Source of the DNA: Rhizobium sp. 16-488-2b
Lineage (GTDB): Bacteria; Pseudomonadota; Alphaproteobacteria; Rhizobiales; Rhizobiaceae
Direction of reading: 5' to 3'
Assembly: GCF_017741815.1 (NCBI RefSeq)
Contig: NZ_JAGHMF010000020.1
Location: 1 to 64,000 of the forward strand
DNA length: 64,000 nt
In this document: positions 60,494 through 64,000 of the stretch, piece by piece
How the letters are laid out: each line of letters starts with the position of its first letter
Numbering within the stretch: position 1 is the stretch's first letter
Notes under the pieces: model-generated
The model's database searches: none
Told to the model about the DNA's origin: nothing
What the model saw: only the letters and a program-made list of their open reading frames with translations
Translations under genes and position numbers: made by a program

Positions 60494-60729
60494 CACTCAG
60501 CCCTCATGAGACGATCGAGATAGGCCTCACCCTTCCGCGTGATGACGACGAGATGCCGGTCACCATCGACACGCTTGAGATAGCCTGCCGATACCGCCCG
60601 CTCAGCGCCCCGGGCATCGCACGAAAGCGCCAAGGGATAGGACCGCGAGTTCTGCCGCAGATGGAGTGCGACCTTGCGCACCAGGGCGGCGCCGTCACGT
60701 CCGATCGGCGGGTCGATATCGGCCGCCAT
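60493..60729 (-). CDS. Small phage protein, winged-helix-like, 78 residues
   Basis: ALVRKVALHLRQNSRSYPLA, AVSAGYLKRVDGDRHLVVIT and RKGEAYLDRLM form a pattern seen in small winged-helix proteins. The start overlaps the preceding stop (TGATG). Not recognised beyond that. Confidence 0.55.
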   Translation of the reverse strand: MAADIDPPIGRDGAALVRKVALHLRQNSRSYPLALSCDARGAERAVSAGYLKRVDGDRHLVVITRKGEAYLDRLMRAE

Positions 60730-61229
60730 CACTCTGCCATCCTGATCGGATGGACGGTCGCGCCACCGGCGGCGATGGCCGAAGAATGGGCGCGGATCAG
60801 GTCAGACGCTTTGTCGACGATCGCCTGCAGGTCGCGGATCGCCTGCGCAGACTCAGCCTTGGTGACCTTGAGGTCAGAAAGCGCGAGCGCGGCGTTCCCC
60901 TGATATTCCGCCGTTCGTTTCGCAAGCTCTGCGTTCTCGCGCATCAGGCACTGCCCGTCGCTCTCAAACATGCGGGGATCGGAGATCTTGCAGCCGTGCA
61001 GCTCCGCCTGCGCGCGCGTGACCGCGAAGTCACCGCACTCGGCTTCGAGCCGCATCACCGCCGGGACCGGCAGCAACTCGGTGTCGGAGTCGCTGTTGCA
61101 GCGGCCGATCTGGCTTTTCGAAAGAGACGTCAGTTCGGCGCACGCTTCGATGCCACCGTTCTTCTTGATGAGCAGGCGGTTCGCAGCCTTGAGGCGATAG
61201 AACCAGGCATTGGTCAACGTGTCGTTCAT
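60729..61229 (-). CDS. Phage early regulator (CII-like), 166 residues
   Basis: The N-terminal half has a helix-turn-helix (ANRLLIKKNGGIEACAELTS, then LSKSQIGRCNSDSDTELLPV), with a predicted recognition helix. The C-terminal half is a long helix (DLKVTKAESAQAIRDLQAIV). It is the first gene of the leftward early operon, preceded by two identical-looking palindromes at 61255-61299. Similar proteins in other temperate phages are called phage regulatory or CII-like. Confidence 0.6.
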   Translation of the reverse strand: MNDTLTNAWFYRLKAANRLLIKKNGGIEACAELTSLSKSQIGRCNSDSDTELLPVPAVMRLEAECGDFAVTRAQAELHGCKISDPRMFESDGQCLMRENAELAKRTAEYQGNAALALSDLKVTKAESAQAIRDLQAIVDKASDLIRAHSSAIAAGGATVHPIRMAE

Positions 61230-61254
61230 GTCAGTCTCCAGACAGCAGAATGCG

Positions 61255-61299
61255 TTTCCCAGTCAGGGAAATTTCGGTGGTTTTTCCCGTAGTGGGAAA
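61255..61299. promoter_or_regulatory. Twin operators TTTCCC-N5-GGGAAA
   Basis: TTTCCCAGTCAGGGAAA (61255-61271) and TTTCCCGTAGTGGGAAA (61283-61299) are two perfect 6-bp-arm palindromes with 5-base spacers, centred 28 bases apart. They lie 26-70 bases upstream of the first leftward early gene. They differ from the TAGCGAT-type operators of the repressor region, so another regulator should read them. Confidence 0.6.
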
Positions 61300-61368
61300 G
61301 GATCAGAAATGAGATGTTCAGCTCACGAACGGGTCACGGAGGACCGCATGAGCAGACAATCAACAGAC

Positions 61369-61444
61369 TGGTTGCAGGGGCAGGATTCGAACCTGCGATC
61401 TCGTGGTTATGAGCCACGCGGGATGTCCTCTTCCCTACCCTGCT
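61369..61444 (-). tRNA. tRNA-Met (anticodon CAT)
   Basis: A 76-base cloverleaf is read on the minus strand. D-stem GGGA/TCCC, anticodon stem CGTGG/CCACG with loop CTCATAA, T-arm GCAGG-TTCGAAT-CCTGC, discriminator A and encoded CCA are all present. The acceptor has six pairs and an A-A mismatch at 1-72. The anticodon stem lacks the three G-C pairs of initiator tRNA, so it is of elongator type; a lysidine-modified Ile(CAT) identity cannot be excluded. It is a prophage gene between cro and the early operon. Confidence 0.85.
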
Positions 61445-61514
61445 CTGAATTGAGCCCCTACCGCCCCGGCCTATCAGGGATGCTCGCAGCCTGTTGCAAC
61501 GTGCGAGCTGGCGA

Positions 61515-61657
61515 CCCAGCAATCGCAACCGGACTTCCCGGTCGGTCGCGATTGCTGGGAGGGGGACGCCGCGATCCGTCGCAAAGCGGACGGCGCGTTC
61601 GGCACACCTCGAAAGAAAGATCGCACCGGAAGAGCAAGATCTGCCAGTCCGGTGCGA
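61515..61657 (-). ncRNA. Structured noncoding stretch between the tRNA and cro
   Basis: 61515-61559 is a large hairpin with perfect 12-bp arms CCCAGCAATCGC / GCGATTGCTGGG and a second inner stem ACCGG/CCGGT. 61621-61657 has 10-bp perfect arms TCGCACCGGA / TCCGGTGCGA. A small CCGTC/GACGG hairpin lies between them. No protein gene is supported here. It could be part of the leftward early leader, a terminator region or a small RNA. Confidence 0.45.
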
Positions 61658-61698
61658 GTTTGCGCGGCGAATGCCAAGCGCTTGGGAGTGGTATGAGG

Positions 61699-61962
61699 TC
61701 AAGGCGCAGCCTCCCGAACTTCGGGAAACAAGGTCAACATTTCGGGGCGACGGATTTTCAACCACTCAAGGCGCTGCTGGTGCAGGTCTTCGAGGGTGAC
61801 AACGCCGCCGCTGACTAGCCGAATACGCTCTGCCATCGGTGCGTCTGGACGATTTTCGCCAGTTTCATACCGCTGATACGAGCCAGCATATTCCACCTGG
61901 AGAAGCGCTGCCGCTTCCTCCATCGTCAAACCCTGTTGCTGTCGCCATTGCTTCATGTGCAT
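61699..61962 (-). CDS. Cro-like helix-turn-helix protein
   Basis: An 87-residue XRE/Cro-type protein: MHMKQWRQQQGLTMEEAAAL, then LQVEYAGSYQRYETGENRPD, a full helix-turn-helix. It is divergent from the repressor gene. On the minus strand a TTGACA (61999-61994) and TATATT (61974-61969) place the transcript start near 61962, so the mRNA is probably leaderless and starts with the ATG itself. ATG 61956 is an alternative. A repressor operator lies between the -35 and -10 boxes. Confidence 0.75.
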   Translation of the reverse strand: MHMKQWRQQQGLTMEEAAALLQVEYAGSYQRYETGENRPDAPMAERIRLVSGGVVTLEDLHQQRLEWLKIRRPEMLTLFPEVREAAP

Positions 61963-61972
61963 GCGGCCAATA

Positions 61973-62056
61973 TAGCGCAAATCGCTACATTGCTGTCAAG
62001 CGCATTTAGCGGTTATCGCGATATACACAACATTGCGAAAAGCGCTAAATTGCTAA
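61973..62056. promoter_or_regulatory. Operator cluster of the lysogeny switch
   Basis: Three related palindromic sites lie between cro and the repressor gene: TAGCGCAAATCGCTA (61973-61987), TTAGCGGTTATCGCGAT (62006-62022) and AGCGCTAAATTGCTA (62041-62055). All follow TAGCGnnnnTCGCTA. The first lies inside the cro promoter and the third next to the repressor ATG, as expected for a divergent cI/cro switch. Confidence 0.65.
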
Positions 62057-62057
62057 C

Positions 62058-62687
62058 ATGTTGAGATTGAAGGAAATTCGCAAATCCAAAGGGATGACGC
62101 AGCAGCAGGTCGCTGATGCGCTGGGCCTTCACTTGACCAACTACAACAAGTTGGAAACGGGAGCGACAGAGATGACGCTGACTCGATTGGAGCAGCTCTC
62201 CCAAATTCTGCACGTCGCGCCGACCGAATTTATTTCGCTTCACAGCAACACCCGAACCGTGCAAATCAAGCAGCACATTCAGGCTGGCGTGTGGAGCGAA
62301 TCTTTCGTGTGGCCTGAGGACGCATGGTATGAGGTCGCGATCCCAGACGATGAACAGTTTAGAAACGTCAATCTTTACGGGGCCGAATTGAGAGGCCCTT
62401 CAATGAATAAGCGGTACCAGGACGGCTCGGCGATCATCTATACCAGCATGATAGAAACCGGCGAACAGCCTGCCTTTGGCAAGCGCTACATCGTCGAGAT
62501 CGAACGCGCCGACGGGCTGCGCGAAGCCACCATCAAGACGCTATGGAAGGACGAGACCGGCAAGCCGTGGCTCCTTCCCGAGTCCAACGATCCCCGCCAC
62601 CAGGCGCCGATCGACCTGACCGGCGCCGAGGGAGACACCATCCGGATTGTCGGGCGGGTCGCCTACTCCGTTCAACGCGAAGACTAG
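62058..62687 (+). CDS. Phage repressor, XRE plus S24 peptidase (CI/LexA-type)
   Basis: A 209-residue repressor. Residues 4-60 are the DNA-binding domain (KEIRKSKGMTQQQVADALGL, TRLEQLSQILHV). The C-terminal half is an S24 (LexA-like) domain with the nucleophile Ser in AELRGPSMNKRYQDG and the Lys in EATIKTLWKDETG. Self-cleavage driven by RecA would allow SOS induction. No ribosome-binding site precedes ATG 62058. It keeps the lytic genes silent by binding the TAGCGAT-type sites on both sides. A terminator follows. Confidence 0.9.
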   Translation: MLRLKEIRKSKGMTQQQVADALGLHLTNYNKLETGATEMTLTRLEQLSQILHVAPTEFISLHSNTRTVQIKQHIQAGVWSESFVWPEDAWYEVAIPDDEQFRNVNLYGAELRGPSMNKRYQDGSAIIYTSMIETGEQPAFGKRYIVEIERADGLREATIKTLWKDETGKPWLLPESNDPRHQAPIDLTGAEGDTIRIVGRVAYSVQRED

Positions 62688-62709
62688 GCCGCAGCGCAGC
62701 CCAGTACCG

Positions 62710-62738
62710 AAAGCCGCCCTCGCCGGGCGGCTTTTTTC
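62710..62738 (+). terminator. Terminator of the repressor gene
   Basis: AAGCCGCCC and GGGCGGCTT form a 9-bp perfect stem with a short loop, followed by TTTTTT. It lies about 22 bases after the repressor stop. Confidence 0.88.
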
Positions 62739-62790
62739 ATGCCTGCATATCTCGATATGCATCACACTGATTCATCATAGCTTTTTACCA

Positions 62791-62846
62791 TTAGCGATAT
62801 TCGCTATATTTTCTGCTTGACATTTTTTAGCGATTATCGCGATATT
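62791..62846 (+). promoter_or_regulatory. Early rightward promoter with two repressor operators
   Basis: TTGACA (62817-62822) and GATATT (62841-62846) are 18 bases apart. Operators TTAGCGATATTCGCTATA (62791-62808) and TTAGCGATTATCGCGAT (62827-62843) lie upstream of and inside the promoter. They belong to the same family as the sites beside the repressor gene, so the repressor probably blocks this promoter too. Confidence 0.7.
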
Positions 62847-62895
62847 TGTCGCATCCGGTCAAGCAACCATCCCCACCCGGATCGCCATTAAGGCG

Positions 62896-62930
62896 CGCCG
62901 CCGCTCACCCCAGACCACAGAGCGGCGGCG
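62896..62930 (+). promoter_or_regulatory. Intergenic stem-loop A in the rightward early leader
   Basis: CGCCGCCGCTC and GAGCGGCGGCG form an 11-bp perfect stem with a 13-base loop, 24 bases before the next ATG. There is no T run. Confidence 0.6.
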
Positions 62931-62954
62931 TCTTGGGGACGATGGAGACAATCG

Positions 62955-63152
62955 ATGCAGCAGGAAACCCAATACAGCGGCGTAGTCGCCCGCAACATCG
63001 CAGCAGAAATGGCAGACATCGCTCGCGTGATGGGAGAGAGCCCAACCCGCGCAGATTTCCGCAAGGCCGGCTTCACCGATCAGCAGATCGACAAGCACGC
63101 TCACGACGCTTCGATCATTTTCGCCAAGGCTTCGAACCGCCGCGCCGCCTGA
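62955..63152 (+). CDS. Small phage early protein, 65 residues
   Basis: QYSGVVARNIAAEMADIARV and TRADFRKAGFTDQQIDKHAH form a helical protein without a known family. GGAG lies 7 bases before the ATG. It is the first gene of the rightward early operon, downstream of the repressor-controlled promoter and stem-loop A. Confidence 0.65.
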   Translation: MQQETQYSGVVARNIAAEMADIARVMGESPTRADFRKAGFTDQQIDKHAHDASIIFAKASNRRAA

Positions 63153-63154
63153 AC

Positions 63155-63213
63155 GATCCGCTTCGGTTACCGCCCCGCGTCACCCCTCGCGAGGGCGGGT
63201 TCCGAAACGGATC
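63155..63213 (+). promoter_or_regulatory. Intergenic stem-loop B
   Basis: GATCCG...CGGATC at the base, then TTCGG/CCGAA, ACCGCCC/GGGCGGGT with one bulge, and CGCG/CGCG near the loop make a long imperfect hairpin. It fills nearly the whole gap and ends just before the AAAGGAG ribosome-binding site of the next gene. Confidence 0.55.
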
Positions 63214-63228
63214 ATCAAAGGAGATGTC

Positions 63229-63636
63229 ATGACCCGGCTGACAGAGACCCACAGCACGATCGACCAGGCGATCGGCGCTCGCCTTCGCACCCTGCGCAAG
63301 CAGGCGAACATGTCACAGACGACGCTTGCCGACGCGCTCGGCGTCACCTTCCAGCAGGTGCAGAAGTACGAGAAGGGAACCAACCGCGTCGCCGTGTCGA
63401 CGTTGATCGCCATCTGCCGGACGCTGGGCATCGGTACCGCCGACGTAATCGCCAGCGTGGCCGGCGAAGAGCCGAGCGCCGAGGGATCGGTGCGCATTCG
63501 AATGGCCGACCAGATCGCCACGCTTCAGCACCAGCACCAGGCCATCCGCGCCATCCTCGACGGCAAGCCGTCTTCCGACCTCCGCACCAGCCCGCGAGCA
63601 GCCGTCACCGAAAGCGCGATCACCACCGTCCAGTGA
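63229..63636 (+). CDS. XRE-family phage regulator
   Basis: A 135-residue protein with a classic XRE helix-turn-helix at residues 14-70 (GARLRTLRKQANMSQTTLAD, ALGVTFQQVQKYEKGTNRVA). The C-terminal tail is helical and Gln/His-rich (MADQIATLQHQHQAIRAIL). It is common in rhizobial genomes and prophages. The ribosome-binding site is AAAGGAG. It could read the TTTCCC palindromes upstream of the leftward early operon (speculative). Confidence 0.85.
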   Translation: MTRLTETHSTIDQAIGARLRTLRKQANMSQTTLADALGVTFQQVQKYEKGTNRVAVSTLIAICRTLGIGTADVIASVAGEEPSAEGSVRIRMADQIATLQHQHQAIRAILDGKPSSDLRTSPRAAVTESAITTVQ

Positions 63637-63643
63637 TCGGCTT

Positions 63644-63690
63644 CGGTTTCCGCCTCGGCGCTCCCTGCGTCGAGGCGGTTTCCCAAACCG
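63644..63690 (+). promoter_or_regulatory. Intergenic stem-loop C
   Basis: CGGTTT/AAACCG and CCGCCTCG/CGAGGCGG form two stacked stems with a one-sided bulge. The design matches stem-loop B (GGTTxCCGCC on the left, GGCGGxTTCC on the right). It lies directly before the ribosome-binding site of the next gene. Confidence 0.55.
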
Positions 63691-63709
63691 ACCGCGAAAG
63701 GAAAGTCCC

Positions 63710-63871
63710 ATGCAAACAGTTGCGAAGACACCCGTCGTACCCGTTTCGGTGTGCGAGTTCGGCAGCTTCGAGCTGCCGAGAATGCCGCGCCAGCGCCAGA
63801 TCGTTCTCGAGCTGACAATCCTCATGATCATCGCGATCGTTCTTCCCGTCGCCGTCGTCCTGCAGGCCTGA
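63710..63871 (+). CDS. Small membrane protein, 53 residues
   Basis: ATG 63710 has AAAGGAAA upstream. The peptide has a hydrophilic N-terminal half (KTPVVPVSVCEFGSFELPRM) and a C-terminal helix (LTILMIIAIVLPVAVVLQA). It belongs to the rightward early operon. Function unknown; an internal-membrane regulator is possible. Confidence 0.6.
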   Translation: MQTVAKTPVVPVSVCEFGSFELPRMPRQRQIVLELTILMIIAIVLPVAVVLQA

Positions 63872-63873
63872 TC

Positions 63874-64000
63874 ATGGACAGCGGGACCGCAATTTTCATT
63901 TCGTCGATGGGCGCGGCGTTTATCGCCGGTCTGCTGGTGACCGCCGCCATCCTGCTCGGCAAAGCCAGCCGGATGGTGACACGCGCCAGGCTGTCGCGCC
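63874..64000 (+). CDS. Small phage membrane protein, partial at window edge
   Basis: ATG 63874 lies 2 bases after the previous stop, so the genes are translationally coupled. The visible 42 residues hold one helix (SSMGAAFIAGLLVTAAILLG) followed by a basic stretch. The end is outside the window. Confidence 0.55.
   Translation, partial: MDSGTAIFISSMGAAFIAGLLVTAAILLGKASRMVTRARLSR

Noticed and set aside
61210..61818. 202-codon plus-strand frame over the tRNA and hairpins
   Set aside because: It crosses the tRNA gene, the structured stretch and part of cro in antisense; not a protein gene.

Overview
The window looks like an alphaproteobacterial chromosome of the Rhizobium/Agrobacterium type. 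The base composition is GC-rich. The host genes are rhizobial in style: RopA-like porin, Omp25-like barrel, BTLCP transglutaminase-like proteases, and cbtBA under a cobalamin riboswitch. This assignment is inferred from gene content, because there is no rRNA or species marker here.

Host part (1 to about 22.1 kb). After the end of a TolC/NodT-type efflux channel comes a tight plus-strand operon: LacI-type regulator, binding protein, two permeases, ATPase, nucleoside hydrolase and adenine deaminase. It reads as uptake and breakdown of purine nucleosides. Next come an inverted-repeat intergenic element, an M20 amidohydrolase, a sulfite-oxidase-like molybdoprotein and a LuxR-type regulator. The riboswitch-controlled cobalt genes cbtB-cbtA follow, with a divergent histidine phosphatase. 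A GGDEF/EAL protein is cut by an in-frame amber codon. Then come outer-membrane proteins, cytochrome b561, two BTLCP paralogues flanking a very glycine-rich secreted protein, a porin and a 30-residue membrane peptide.

Prophage (about 22.4 kb to beyond the right edge). A tyrosine integrase marks the left end. It is followed by an AT-richer cargo pair (a ParB-like protein and a Dam-type adenine methylase) and small genes including an Arc-type repressor. From 61.2 kb down to 28.0 kb almost everything is on the minus strand in one long order: early genes, two DNA methyltransferases, a HTH protein, a NusG/RfaH-like antiterminator, a terminator in a highly structured leader, terminase, a lambda-type head (portal, ClpP-like protease with an internal scaffold start, decoration, major capsid), a P2-type contractile tail (V, PAAR, W, J, I, fibre, sheath, tube, E/E' frameshift pair, tape measure, U, X, D) and a lysis cassette (GH19 endolysin, nested Rz/Rz1-like spanins, membrane proteins). 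The phage is therefore a mosaic myovirus.

The lysogeny switch sits at 61.7-62.8 kb: a leftward Cro-like gene, a rightward S24-type repressor and a shared family of operators. A tRNA-Met(CAT) and strong hairpins lie just downstream of cro. The rightward early operon (62.95 kb onward) has a large stem-loop in each intergenic gap and runs off the window.

The points most worth following up are the NusG-like protein with its adjacent terminator and RNA structures, the GGGAAAC frameshift, the ParB-like/Dam cargo pair, the in-frame scaffold start, the operator families and the hairpin-rich early region.
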